From the NCBI GenBank assembly GCA_013414745.1, contig CP058707.1, forward strand, positions 2,044,630 through 2,062,872: a stretch of DNA of 18,243 bases, read 5' to 3'. The notes under the pieces were generated by a model that had not been told where the DNA came from, did no database searches, and worked only from the letters and a program-made list of their open reading frames with translations. Below, in pieces: positions 1 to 10,700 of the stretch. The position numbers were made by a program, and so were the translations under genes. The DNA is from Bacteroidota bacterium (GTDB lineage: Bacteria > Bacteroidota > Bacteroidia > Chitinophagales > Chitinophagaceae). Position 1 is the first letter of the stretch. The number at the start of each line of letters is the position of its first letter.

Positions 1-456
1 TTCAGCCTCATTCAAATGTTTTAAGGCCCATTGAATGGCCTCTTTGTATTCACCGTTACGAATCAGGGCAATGGTTTTGTAATACGTGAATACCAATTGG
101 ACATGGGGTGCCTTGTTTGTGCTCTTCAATGGTTGATCGATGGAATCCAGATAGCGCAGTGCCTGATTGCTTTGATCCATCTTCATATAATACATGCTGC
201 GATAGATGAGGCTTAACTGATAGATGCTATCCTTTTCGCTGGAAATTGTTTGAATGTTTTGGACATACTGATTCAAACTATCGGCAGGTAATGAATAATT
301 TGCTTCACACAAGTGCAGGTATATAGAACGTTTTACCGCATTCTCGGAAAGCATCAAAGCCCTGCGCAAACTGTCCACATAGGTTGTTTGGGCCATTCCC
401 TGAAATGCAAGGAACAGGAAGAAATAACTCCAGAGAAACCGGGATAGCATTTTCAT
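1..456 (-). CDS. Secreted TPR-like helical repeat protein, 5' part (C-terminus outside window)
   Basis: An uninterrupted minus-strand frame starts at ATG 456-454 and stays open for 152 codons to the left edge, so the 3' end is missing. Residues 1-22 form a signal peptide: MKML, a hydrophobic stretch of Leu/Phe, then GMAQ with likely cleavage before TTYVD. The mature part is helical. Two segments (about residues 77-107, SIYQLSLIYRSMYY... to LDSID, and about 118-150, VQLVFTYYKTIALI... to LNEAE) have the Tyr/Ala/Leu spacing of tetratricopeptide-type helix pairs (...NQALRYLDSI, ...YKEAIQWALKHL). In Bacteroidota such N-termini occur in stand-alone TPR proteins and in TPR-bearing sensor kinases or regulators; the missing C-terminus would decide. 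A second in-frame ATG lies at codon 3, so the start could be two codons later. Unlike genes A-C it has no frame break. Role unknown; probable periplasmic or outer-membrane location is inferred. Confidence 0.75.
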   Translation of the reverse strand, partial: MKMLSRFLWSYFFLFLAFQGMAQTTYVDSLRRALMLSENAVKRSIYLHLCEANYSLPADSLNQYVQNIQTISSEKDSIYQLSLIYRSMYYMKMDQSNQALRYLDSIDQPLKSTNKAPHVQLVFTYYKTIALIRNGEYKEAIQWALKHLNEAE

Positions 457-475
457 GGCTGAGTACCGTTAACGA

Positions 476-504
476 TAAAGGTACATACTGAGACCGTTGC
501 AAAA
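476..504 (-). promoter_or_regulatory. Candidate Bacteroidota-type promoter for the TPR-like gene
   Basis: On the minus strand TTTTG (504-500) is followed after 16 bases by TACCTTTA (483-476). This resembles the Bacteroidota pattern TTTG...TAnnTTTG, with the last base of the -7 box mismatched and slightly short spacing. It would place a transcript start about 10-15 bases upstream of the ATG at 456. Seen only as a motif match. Confidence 0.25.
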
Positions 505-623
505 GTCACCGGCAAAAAGTTCAAGGCTTTTGAATTTTTACGTATTGGGTTATCTTGTTGGTAATGAAGTAGTAAACCATTTAATGTAACGCAGAAAATT
601 GAAGCTAAATGACATAGCCAATC

Positions 624-640
624 AGGGTTTCCTGAATAAC
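624..640. repeat. 17-bp segment, inverted partner of 1031-1047 and of 15415-15431
   Basis: The sequence AGGGTTTCCTGAATAAC matches the reverse complement of 15415-15431 at 16 of 17 positions and that of 1031-1047 at 15 of 17. It therefore brackets repeat copy 1 as an imperfect inverted end about 390 bases from its partner. This could be a terminal inverted repeat of a small non-autonomous element; no target-site duplication was identified. Confidence 0.45.
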
Positions 641-703
641 TCAGATGTGCTGCAAATTCAAGGAAAAGTCGAAGGCATAGGCCTTGTGGCCATGGCTTTG
701 GCT

Positions 704-1047
704 TTGACGAAGAAGTTGTGGTGCAGCTGAGTAGACAGTATTCTGCAAGGTTTTCGGTTGCAACTTCAACCCAATTTATGCATTAGAGAAGATAACCCTA
801 TGCATAACGATTAAGAAAATCAATCCCTTTGGATTTCGTAAACTACATCCAAACGGTGATTTTCTAAATCCCCGAACAACAGGACAGGCGGGTAACCTCA
901 AGTAATGCAAATAGTTCTCTCCTTTCAGTCGCTTCTATTGCATAACTTGGGTTCTACATATACGTTTACAACCTTGCATTTAAAATGAGACTATCTGATT
1001 GTAAAGTCTTGTAAACAAAGGATACCTGGCGTTATTCAGGAGACCCC
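704..1047. repeat. Dispersed intergenic repeat, copy 1 (two conserved blocks with an extra 199 bp between them)
   Basis: Block 1 (704-762, TTGACGAAGAAGTTGTGG... to TTTTCGGTTGC) matches 15274-15332 with about five differences over 59 bases. Block 2 (962-1047, ACGTTTACAACCTTGCA... through GTAAACAAAG to GTTATTCAGGAGACCCC) matches 15346-15430 more loosely. In this copy the blocks are 199 bases apart, against 13 bases in copy 2, so this copy has an insertion or the other a deletion. Order and orientation are the same in both copies. Nothing coding is visible. Confidence 0.6.
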
Positions 1048-1341
1048 AATTATTCTTGAACGTTTTGCAATAGCCTCATACTACAAATTAAGTATTGATA
1101 CCCTCTTCACAAGTTTTCACCTTTGATACGGAATTCGAAGTTGGGCAAGGTCTGGGATGAACCCGTGCCTGATACCTTGACCAGAAAGAAATACTGATTT
1201 CGATTCCGGATAAATGTTTAACACACTGTAGCTGCAATTACCCGGTAGCTGAATTGGTTAATCTATATAAAAAGACTGACCGATTTAGCTTTCTGGCTTA
1301 AACAGATCACGGATACGTCCAAAAAAACCAACGTTAATTAT

Positions 1342-4300
1342 ATGAAACAGAATCTACTAGCCCTAATTGCCCTCCTTCTTGTTGGCCACACCGCATTGGC
1401 ACAAACCTGGAATGGAACAGTGAGTAATGTGTGGACCAATCCGCTGAACTGGACACCCAATGTGGTGCCCACATCCGCTTCCTATGTAGTTATTAACGCG
1501 GCTCCTAATTATCCGAAGTTAGCAGGTAATACCACATTAGCTGCTTTATCGACCAATGCCGGGGCCTCTCTGGATGTGAATGGATTTAGTTTGTCGATCG
1601 GGAATGCCGGAGCTTACAATAATTTAAGTGGAACCACTTTTCTGAACACGAATGGATCCACCGATATTGTGTTTAATATCACAACGCCAACCGGAGGGTA
1701 TAATTTTCAAATCAATGGCTGTACCTTTTCAGATCATGTTACATTCAATATAAGCGGAGGATCCATTTTGGAAGCGCAATCCGGAGCGAATACCTATACT
1801 GGCCATGTGATTTATAATATCAATAGTGGCTTGACGACGAATTTTTCTGTGGCCGGAGCATCGCAATACAATGGAAACTTAAACGTGAACAGGACCGTTG
1901 CAGGTAGCACCAGCCTGTTTATTACCGGCGGACTAGTTACAGGTAATTTTAATTACCAGAATACGGTGGGAGGTAATACGGGGTTTGGTAATATGACGAA
2001 TACAACCACTATGAATGGAACCTGCACCATCAACGCCAACTACCCAACGCCGGCAACTTTTGGTATGCAACGAATAAAAACCTCACATCGGGAGGTACGA
2101 TCGATGTTCAGAATTGTGTGGCACCTACTATTCAGAATGACAGTATCAAGGCAACTTCATTCATAATTCAAGGATATGAGGGTAGTGCTTATGCAAATTT
2201 CTACAATAATAAAATAGAAGGAAATGTGACCTTGGAAGATGACATTGCTTATGGGGTGGGTATAACACAGAATTGCGCAATAACCAGTTTACCGGAACAA
2301 CAACGTTTACCTTAAAAGGATCGAATCACGTGTATGAATCCAACAGTGCCAATTATGGATCGTGTATACCGGAAATACTGTATTTAATCTGGCTGGGCCA
2401 GGCAACCTGTATTTTTCGAATGGGGATACCTCTATATTCAATGGAAACCTGACAATCAACCGAACCGTTGCCGGATATGTGGCTGCTTTTGGATCCGGGG
2501 CGGTCATCAACGGAAATTTTATATACAACAATACCAGTTCAGGAGATAACGATTTGGGAATTTAAGTAAGCGGACATCCATCTCGGGAACGATTACGATG
2601 AACGTTAATCTCACTGCCGTCAATCGGTTGGTGATGCATCGCATCATTAATCAAACCAATGGGGGCAAAATAAACGTGTTTAATTCCAGAGGGTTTCATT
2701 TACAAAGTGATAGTTTAAAGGTTGATTCACTGAACATTATGTGGTACCGAGGCGGCGAATATGCCTATTTTTATGAGAATCAAATCCAAGGCCATGTGAC
2801 CTTAGCCGATAGTACCAGTTATGGAGGTGGGTACAATTCCGTTATCAGGAATTCTACTATTACCGGGAATACGAATTTTAAAATTTATGGGTCGAATGCT
2901 TTTTTGAATCACATACCACAGCCAATACCTACAATGGAAACTTGTTGATTGAAATTTTCGGGTCTGCCCCTGTTTATACCAGTTATTCCGGCAAACCAAC
3001 CATTACGGGCAATTATACGGTGAATAGAACCGGTGCGGGCGGTACAAGTTTGTTGGGGAATGCAGCGACTATTGGCGGAAATTTTTCCTGCACGAAGACG
3101 GCGAACGGAGGCATCGGAATTGGAACGCTCTCCAGTAAAACGACAGTCGGAGGAACTTTCAATATCAATATTACGCAGAGTTTAAGCGACGATTTCACAC
3201 TTCATAGAGTTCAGAATTCTGTGAATGGCGGAAGTGTGATTGTAAATACCACCAAGGCACCGAGTATTCAACAAGATACCCTGTTGGTGAACAACTTCCA
3301 GGTGAACGGTTATGGCGGAGGAGAGTATTGTAGTTTTTCAACAATCAAATTACAGGAAACCTGACCTTGACCGATGTTGCTTCGTATTCAGGGGCTATGA
3401 TTCAAGAATCAGAAATAGCACCATTACCGGAAATACCATTTTTAACTGCAATGGCACCAATCATTTTACGAAGCACATACCGCTGCGAATACCTTTAATG
3501 GAAATCTGACGATGAACGTTTCGGGAACAGGAAACGTACATACCAGTTATTCGGCAAAATCAACCATCAATGGCAACTTTAGTATGAACCGCACCGGCGC
3601 TGGATACACGGCATTGTGTAGTAATGCCGCTAGCATCTCCGGAAATTTCTCTTATACCAAAAATGTTGCGGGTTCTACCGATATCGGTACGCTATCAAGC
3701 AAAACCAGCATCGGAGGTACGATTACTTTAAATGTAACCCATGATTTAAATAGTACGTTCGTGCTTCATCGGGTACAGAATTTAACCAACGGAGGTAGTA
3801 TCAGCATCAATTCGGTGAAAGGATTTAATCTTCAGCAGGATTCGCTGTTGGTGACCGCTTTGGGCATTACCAATTATGGAGGCGGTGAATATGCTTATTT
3901 GTACAACAATCAAATCACAGGAAATGTTAGCATCACCACCGATCCTTCCTATGGCGGTGGATATGCGACATATATCAGAAATAACACCGTGACAAGGAAT
4001 ACGGTGTTTAATGTCGATGGATCGAACAACTTTTTGAAGGCCATACTTTGGGCAATACCTACAATGGCAACTTAACCTTTAATGTGGCGGGCTCTGGAGG
4101 GCTGTATACCAGCTATAGCGTAAAATCAAACATCACGGGTAATTATACCGTAAACCGCACAGCAGCAGGTTTGCTCGATTTACTGGGCACCGGTGTTACC
4201 ATCGGTGGTAATTTCTCCTGCACCAAAAATGTAGGTGGTGCTACCCTGATGGGTTTACTAACGCAACCAAGTACCATTGGGGGAAGTATAAATATCAACG

Positions 4301-7300
4301 TCACTCAGAATCCGGGAGATGCGTTTCGTATGTATCGTATTAAAAATTCCGGTGCGGGTGGAAGCATCACCGTAACGAACTGCCAGGCACCAAATATTCA
4401 GCAAGATAGTTTGGTCTTAAATTCATTCAGCATCAATAATTACCACAGCGGAGCGTTCGCGTATTTCTACGACAACAACATTCAGGAAATTTCAGTACCA
4501 ATCCGGATCAAGCTTTCGGAGGTGGATATGCCAGTTATTTTAGAAGTAATACGATTACAGGTGATGCTAATATTACCAACCAAAGCGCTGGAGGAGGAAT
4601 CTTTAATGATGCAGATGCAAGTGGCAGTGGCAATACATTCCTTGGCAATGTAACCTATTCCAGAACAGGAGGTTCCGCATTGAATGTAGGAACTGGTGAT
4701 ACCAATTTTTATGCAGGCAATGTGGTTTCAATAATTCTCCTTCACAGCCGGTCAACGCCGAAATGATGCGCTTTATCGGAAGTACAAACACCAATATCGA
4801 TCGAATCGGAACAGGGGCTATTGTCATTCAGAAGCCGATTATCGCTAAAACTTCCGGCGCAAAAGTTACTTTGAATAAACCAGTAACTGCCAGCGTTTCA
4901 TGCACCTTTGTTTCAGGATACCTAAGTTCAACGAGTGCCAACCCACTCATCTTCCCCGATAATATCAATCATTCCGGTGCTTCCGATATTAGCCATGTCA
5001 TTGGCGCAGTTACCAAAGCAGGCAATGATATTTTCACTTTCCACTCGGTAATGGAATGGGGTATCATCCGATCGGAATGACAACTCCGGCGGTACAACAG
5101 ATTCTTTCCAGGCGAATATCATTTTAAACCATCCGAGTGTTGATGGTTATGATGTCACCTTGAAAGATGCGGCCTTGTTACAAATTGCTCCATATCATTA
5201 TTGGACCCTCAACCAAATCAGCGGCACAAATACAGAAGCGGTCTCCCTGGGATGGAGTATTCCTTGCGCCAACACGGTAATAACTAGTTTACCGGGTATG
5301 GCCGTTGCCCGATGGAATGGCACACAATGGAATAATTTAGGAAATAGTGCCACAAGTGGAACAACTGCTTTAGGTACCGTTACGCAAACCGGTACAACCG
5401 CAAATTATGGGGTATTTGCTTTGGCTACCACCAGTGCATCAAACTCATGGCAAATTACTACGGTGTCTGCATCTGCCAGTACCGTATGTGCCGGAACTTC
5501 TACCACCTTAACTGCAAGTGGGGCATCCACCTATAACTGGCAGCCGGGTAATTTGAGTGGATCCGTTCAGGTATTGACTCCATTGACCACAACAACGTAT
5601 ACCATTACGGGAACCAGTGCCACCGGTTGTATCACAACTGCAACTAGAACCATTACAGTGAATCCGGTTCCAACAGCCAATGCCGGAGCCGATAAAACAA
5701 ACACGTGTACCATACCAACAAATACCATTGGAACGGCAGGTGTGGGAGGCGTTAGCTATGCCTGGCTTCCGGCAACCGGACTCAGTGCAGCCAATATTGC
5801 ACAACCCACGGCCAATCCGGCATCCACCACAACCTATACAGTAACAGCAACGATTACTGCTACTGGTTGTACAGCCAGCGATGCGGTTATTGTCACCGTG
5901 AACAAAACGCCTCCTACCGCGAATGCCGGAGCAGATAAAACCAATACCTGCACCACACCAACCAATACCATTGGAACTGCGGCAGTGGGTGGTGTGACCT
6001 ATGCCTGGTTACCGGCCACCGGATTAAGTGCAACCAATATTGCCCAACCCACCGCCAACCCGGCATCCACCACAACCTATACTGTAACAGCAACTAATAC
6101 AAGCAATGGATGTACCGCAACAGATGCTGTGCTTGTTACCGTGAACAAGACGCCTCCTACTGCCAATGCGGGTGTTGACAAAACCAATACCTGTACTACA
6201 CCCACCAATACCATAGGAACAGCCGCTATAGGTGGTGTCACCTATGCGTGGTTACCGGCCACCGGATTAAGTGCAACCAATATTGCCCAACCCACCGCGA
6301 ACCCGGCATCTACCACAACTTATACAGTCACTGCGACCAATACCGCCAATGGGTGTACGGCCACTGATGCTGTGCTTGTTACCGTGAACAAACAGCCCCT
6401 ACAACGAATGCCGGAGCAGATAAAACCAATACCTGTACAACACCAACCAATACCATCGGAACCGCAGCCGTAGGTGGTGTCAGCTATGCCTGGTTACCGG
6501 CCTCCGGATTGAGTGCGACCAATATAGCGCAGCCCGTTGCGAACCCTGCCGCTACAACAACGTATACCGTAACCGCTACCAATTCAACCAATGGATGTAC
6601 GGCCACCGATGCGGTGATTGTGACCGTGAATAAAACAGCCCCTACCATTTCAACCTCTGCATCAGCCACCACTATTTGCAACGGGCAGTCTACCACGATC
6701 TGCGACAGGAGGTAGTACATATACCTGGCAACCAGGATCGTAACGGGAAGTAGTGTTACCGTATCCCCACCAGTACCACCACCTATACCGTAACCGGAAC
6801 GAATGCGGTGAATGGTTGCACGGCCACCGCAACCCGAACCATCACGGTAAATAACTGCGCGACGGCCCTTACGGTGAAAGCCCTGCTGCAAGGGTATTAC
6901 GACGCCGCGGGGCAGATGCGAGCCGTTATGACGAACCAGGGGTTACGCCATCGGTGCCGAACCAATGCGATAATGTGACGCTGGAACTTCACAATGCTAC
7001 ATCGCCTTATGCCCTGGCATCAACGGTGATTCGGCCAATATTAAAAGATGGTACCATCACTTCATCGTATTTTAATATCATCGGCCAGAGTTATTATATC
7101 GTCATCAAACACCGCAACGGCATTGAAACCTGGAGTGCGAATCCGGTGACCATGACCACCAACCTAACCTATGATTTCCGCAGTGCCGCTACACAGGCTT
7201 ATGGTAGTAATCAGGTATTGGTTGATGCCCCTGGTATGCCTTTTACAATGGTGATATCAATCAGGATGGCGTTATTGACGGACTGGATTACAATGCCTGG

Positions 7301-7432
7301 GAAGTGGATAATAATACGTTTGCAAGCGGGTATCTGGCAACGGACATCAATGGCGATGGGATAGTGGATGGACTGGACTTTTTAGTGTGGGAAGTGAACA
7401 ACAACAATTTTGTCGGCATGATTACTCCATAG
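1342..7432 (+). CDS. Gene A: giant secreted tandem-repeat surface protein, frameshifted in this sequence
   Basis: Start ATG 1342 (signal peptide MKQNLLALIALLLVGHTALA, then QTWNG); stop TAG 7430-7432; about 2,030 residues after repair. Order: an N-terminal segment with the W-N-G...W...N-W pattern seen at the start of many Bacteroidota and autotransporter-like adhesins; five Gly/Asn/Thr-rich repeats of about 189 residues (1873-4740), probably beta-rich, with recurring GNFSCTK, GGEYAYFYNNQITGN and NGNL motifs; an FTFPLGNG...YHPIGM segment (near 5035-5080) of the type found before the tails of Bacteroidota surface proteins; one 73-residue Ig-like module; four 81-residue modules; another 73-residue module; and a C-terminal module with two dockerin-like calcium loops. 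About 19 single- or two-base losses break the frame, near 2078, 2255, 2361, 2560, 2910, 3336, 3392, 3474, 4040, 4486, 4727, 5041, 5100, 6391, 6701, 6740, 6766, 6940 and 7235. Across each site the expected repeat sequence resumes in the next frame. Likely a surface or extracellular adhesin; exact function unknown. A true pseudogene cannot be excluded from sequence alone. Confidence 0.8.
1873..4740 (+). repeat. Five tandem ~567-bp coding repeats (about 189 residues each) in gene A
   Basis: Unit starts, marked by G-N-[LYF]-x-[VIM]-N-R-T, lie at 1873, 2443, 3008, 3572 and 4138, giving spacings of 570, 565, 564 and 566 bases despite single-base losses. Each unit carries the ordered motifs NRT(V/G)AG, GGNFSCTK or a variant, a short beta segment ending HR(V/I)xN...GG, Q(Q/N)DSL, GGEYAYFYNNQITGN, GGGY...RN and (N/K)xHTxxNTYNGNL. 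The last unit diverges at its C-terminal end. The alternation of short Val/Ile/Thr strands with Asn/Gly turns suggests a beta-solenoid or stacked beta-sandwich, which is inference. Confidence 0.8.
5676..6646 (+). repeat. Four tandem 243-bp repeats in gene A encoding 81-residue Ig/PKD-like modules
   Basis: Unit starts at 5676, 5919, 6162 and 6404 give spacings of 243, 243 and 242 (one base lost near 6391). Each unit reads ANAGADKTNTC...TPTNTIGTA, VGGVTYAWLPATGLS, QPTANP.STTTYTVTAT, NGCTATDAVxVTVNK. One Cys near the start and one before the last strand recur in every unit, which suggests one disulfide per module. Flanking 73-residue Ig-like modules with a C-x-G...GC pair lie at about 5451-5675 and 6647-6850. 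A nearly identical four-unit array is in gene B at 13360-14327. Confidence 0.85.
6850..7432 (+). other. C-terminal module of gene A with paired dockerin/EF-hand-like calcium loops
   Basis: About 195 residues beginning NNCATALTVKA and ending NNNNFVGMITP. It holds LELHNAT, IKHRNGIETWSANPV and YDFRSAATQAYGSNQ motifs, then two 12-residue loops of the dockerin/EF-hand form D-x-N-x-D-G-x-x-D-G-x-D: DINQDGVIDGLD at 7253-7288 and DINGDGIVDGLD at 7343-7378. The same module ends gene B (14528-15116). Comparable tails occur on other Bacteroidota surface proteins; their function is not settled. Calcium binding is inferred from the loop residues. Confidence 0.75.
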
Positions 7433-7732
7433 ATTAGCTGTGTTCAACGAGACGCCTGAAAAAGTGCGTACAAATTATCGGCACAATGGTTTCGACAGAT
7501 GCTCTTGCTTTAAAAGCAGGGGCATTTGTTATTTTAAGGCATTCTAAATCAACTAAATACGAAGAAAAGGGCCTCCAAATAAGGAGATCGATGGAGCTGA
7601 ATAGGCCGCCATACCCCATTTACCAAATTCTTCCTGAAACCGACCAGTTACTAAATGGGATACGCCAAATACTCAAACAATAGAAGCATCGGAATCCTGA
7701 AAATTACCTTTATGCTTCTAACAACCAGCTCT
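7433..7732. other. 300-bp spacer between genes A and B
   Basis: No clear rho-independent terminator follows gene A, and no ribosome binding site is visible ahead of gene B. A TACCTTTA element 20-30 bases before the gene B ATG resembles a Bacteroidota -7 box but lacks a matching upstream TTTG. A 65-codon frame at 7486-7683 has no recognisable product and is not called. Genes A and B could be co-transcribed or separately promoted; the sequence does not decide. Confidence 0.5.
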
Positions 7733-10700
7733 ATGAAAAAGTTTTATTCCTTTTTATTTGGTCTAGTCTGTGTCAGTCTTCTGCTTCCTCTAGCGGCACA
7801 GGCACAACAAACAGACCGACAACCTACTCTTACCGATATTGCTCAGGAGGGCTTAAATCCGGACTTCTTTGTGATTAAACCAGAACTCAATCTGACCAAG
7901 GAAGAATTCATTAAAACCTATCTTTCAGTATTAAATCTGACGCCGGGTAGCACGATGGAGTTTGTGCGTGAAGAAACCGATGAGATTGGCATGACCCATT
8001 CACGGTATCAGCAATTTTGGAACGGACACCGTGTGAAAGGCGGCGAAATGGTGATTCACCAACAGAAAGGTCGCATCAAGTACATTAATGGGCGGTATAT
8101 GACGGCGCTTCCACTGAATACGCAGGTGTTGATTTCGGAAGAAGCAGGATTACAAACGGCCTTGCAACAAATAAACTCGACCAAATACAATTGGCTGGAT
8201 CCCGAAGCGGAAGCAAATTATAAGAAGGTGAAAAAAATCCCGAGGCTACTTTGTATCCGCATGGTGAACTGGTATTTATTCCGGAACGGGGTAACCAACG
8301 GTTTTAAATTTTATGCTCGCCTGGAAATATTCCGTGAACGTCACTCCGGCGACCGAATCGTATGAAGTTTATATTAACGCAACGACGGGGAGGTACTCAA
8401 CAAAATTCCATTAACCTTATCGTGTTCGGGAGGTTCATCCACCACTATTTGGAATGGAGTTAGAACTATTTACACGCAACTGAATGCAGGAACCTATCGC
8501 ACATTAGGCGATTGCAACTCGGCACAGGTTCATACCATGAATGGAAACGGAAACGACAATGGTGTAGGAGCTACTTATTATACCGATGCCGACAATTCCT
8601 GGCCTAACACAACGCTTGGTAATTACATCGCACAAACCCATTGGGGTGTTAAAGAAACCCGTGATTATTATGCGGTTGTTCATGGCCGCGAAGGGTATGA
8701 TGATTTAGGACATGATTATACATCGTATATCAACCCTGGTTTTACCGGAAACGCCTATTGGACTTATGCCACTGAAGCGGCTTCGTTTGGAGGCAGTAGC
8801 ACCGGAACCAGCCCGTATTGCAATATTGATGTTTGTGGCCATGAGCATACCCATGGGGTAGTACATTTTACGTCTGATTTGGTGTATCAGGATGAACCAG
8901 GAGCCTTGAATGAATCGTTCGCGGATTGTTTGGGGAAGCTGTTGAAGTAAGAACCTTGGGTACCACCAACTGGATTCATCGTTTTGAAATTAGTGGCGGT
9001 AACCGGAGTTTAATTAACCCGAACGCATTCAGCGATCCGGATACCTATCAGGGAACCTTCTGGTATACCGGCGCTGGTGATTTTGGTGGAGTACATACCA
9101 ACAGTGGAGTACAAAACTACTGGTTCTACCTATTATCGGATGGAGGCAGTGGCACCAATGATAACGGCAATGCGTTTTCGGTAACCGGAATCGGCATCAA
9201 CAAAGCCCGCTTGATTGCCTACCAAACCATGATTAGTTTAACAACAAACTCGCAGTATGCAGATGCCCGAGCCGTATCGATTCAGGCTGCCAAAGATTTA
9301 TATGGCAACTATGGTGATGAGGCTGAAGCAACTACGCGGGCCTGGTACGCCGTGGGCGTAGGTGCCAATTGGGTAACACCTACACCCTTGAATATTACAG
9401 TGAGCACATCGGCTAATTATATTTGTCCGGGTAGTTCGGCAACTGTTACTGCTTTTGGAGCAAGTACCTACTCATGGTCTGGCGGAAATGGAACAGGAAA
9501 TCCGAAAATATTATCACCAGTTTCAACCACAACCTATACAGTAACAGGCACGGATGCAGAAGCTTGTACTGGTACAAAGTCGTTCACGATAGAGATTACT
9601 CCAGCGCCAACGGTAACTCCAACAGCCGATGACGATGATATCTGTGAAGGAGCAAGTACCACAGTGCGTGCGAATACCAATGGTACTTTACAAAATTTAA
9701 CCACTCCGATGTTAGGAGGAAATGGTTTTGCCGCCAACGTATTCGATATTCAGGCATACAATAGTATTACGATTACTGATTTTCAGATGAATATTAGCTC
9801 GGGTGATTCAGCGGTAGTGTATTATAAACCCGGAGGATATGGAAATGCCAATGTGACGGATTTAACTACCTGGTTTAAACTCGGACAAACTATAGCCATT
9901 ACACCTGCCGGGGCCGGTAACCAAACGTTGATTCCAACCACGTCTAATTTAACCATTCCTGCCGGCCAAACTTATGGTATTATTGTTGCCTGTAATGGTT
10001 CGAATAACTATACCAATGGAACTTCAGTGGGTAGTACACTGGAAAGTAATGCCGACTTACGGATTACCCAGGGGCATGGCGGTTCGGTGTTTGGTTCAGT
10101 GAGTTTTCCCAACGCACCGCGCAACTTTAACGGGCAGGTCATTTACCGCACCAATTTTACAAGTTATTCCTGGTCACCATCCAGTACGCTATCCAGTGCA
10201 ACTTCTTCGCTGCCCATAGCAACGCCAACAACTACCACTACCTATACCTTAACAGCAACGGATGGTAATGGTTGTACCGGAACAGGAACAGTAACGGTTT
10301 ATGTGAATGAACTGCCAAGTATCACTTCTGTTTCAGCAACCCTGAATCAATTTGTCAGGGAGTTCTTCCAACCTGAGTGTTACAGCCAGCAGTACGGAGT
10401 CTGATAATTTAGTCACTGCTTTTAACTCAAACAATAACAATAGTGGAAATGCCTTTGATGTGACTGCGCTAAAGATCTTTCCATTTACGCTTTAACGATT
10501 AATGCCGGTACCGGAACACAAGCCGAAGTGTGGTATAAGCCAGGTGGATATGGCGGTGTGGATTTTTCTCGAATGCAGGTTGGACCAAAGTGGGAAATAC
10601 AGTGAATATTACACCGGCCGGACAAGATCTTCCAACTTACGTTTATTTATCTTCACCTTTGGCCATTCCGGCCGGACAAACCTACGGTATCGTAGTGGTA

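Larger units (their letters stand above)
457..1341. other. Non-coding intergenic region between divergent genes, carrying a dispersed repeat
   Basis: This 885-base gap lies between the minus-strand TPR-like gene and gene A on the plus strand, so it should hold both promoters. No frame of useful length with coding character was found. It contains copy 1 of a diverged repeat also found downstream of gene B; a 17-base segment at 624-640 that recurs inverted at 1031-1047; a small hairpin at 672-698 (GGCC/GGCC core with flanking CAT/ATG and AAG/CTT); a perfect 8-base inverted repeat GTTTACAA (964-971) / TTGTAAAC (1009-1016); and a 9-base inverted repeat AGAAAATCA (814-822) / TGATTTTCT (857-865). 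No convincing promoter for gene A was recognised, and no tRNA or riboswitch. Confidence 0.6.

Noticed and set aside
305..502. 65-codon minus-strand open frame overlapping the TPR-like gene
   Set aside because: It is in another frame of the same strand as the longer signal-peptide-bearing frame that starts at 456 and lacks protein-like features.
624..1047. Insertion sequence bounded by inverted ends
   Set aside because: No transposase frame is present and no target duplication was identified; at most a non-autonomous element.
457..1341. RNA gene or riboswitch in the long intergenic region
   Set aside because: Only short hairpins were found, with no tRNA, rRNA or known riboswitch signature; structure alone is too weak.
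5676..6646. Regular tandem repeats that might suggest a CRISPR array
   Set aside because: The period is 243 bases with the whole unit conserved and in a coding frame; there are no short repeats with unique spacers.
6484..6891. 135-codon minus-strand open frame inside gene A (and similar ones at 5508-5804 and 12398-12730)
   Set aside because: These are antisense shadows of the Thr/Ala-rich repeats; the plus strand carries conserved modules and Cys pairs.
1342..7432. Cohesin or scaffold function for the gene A repeats as a partner of the dockerin-like tails
   Set aside because: The repeat motifs do not resemble known cohesins, and gene A itself carries the dockerin-like tail, so nothing in the sequence supports this.
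7486..7683. 65-codon plus-strand open frame between genes A and B
   Set aside because: No recognisable motif, signal peptide or ribosome binding site, and the length is compatible with chance.
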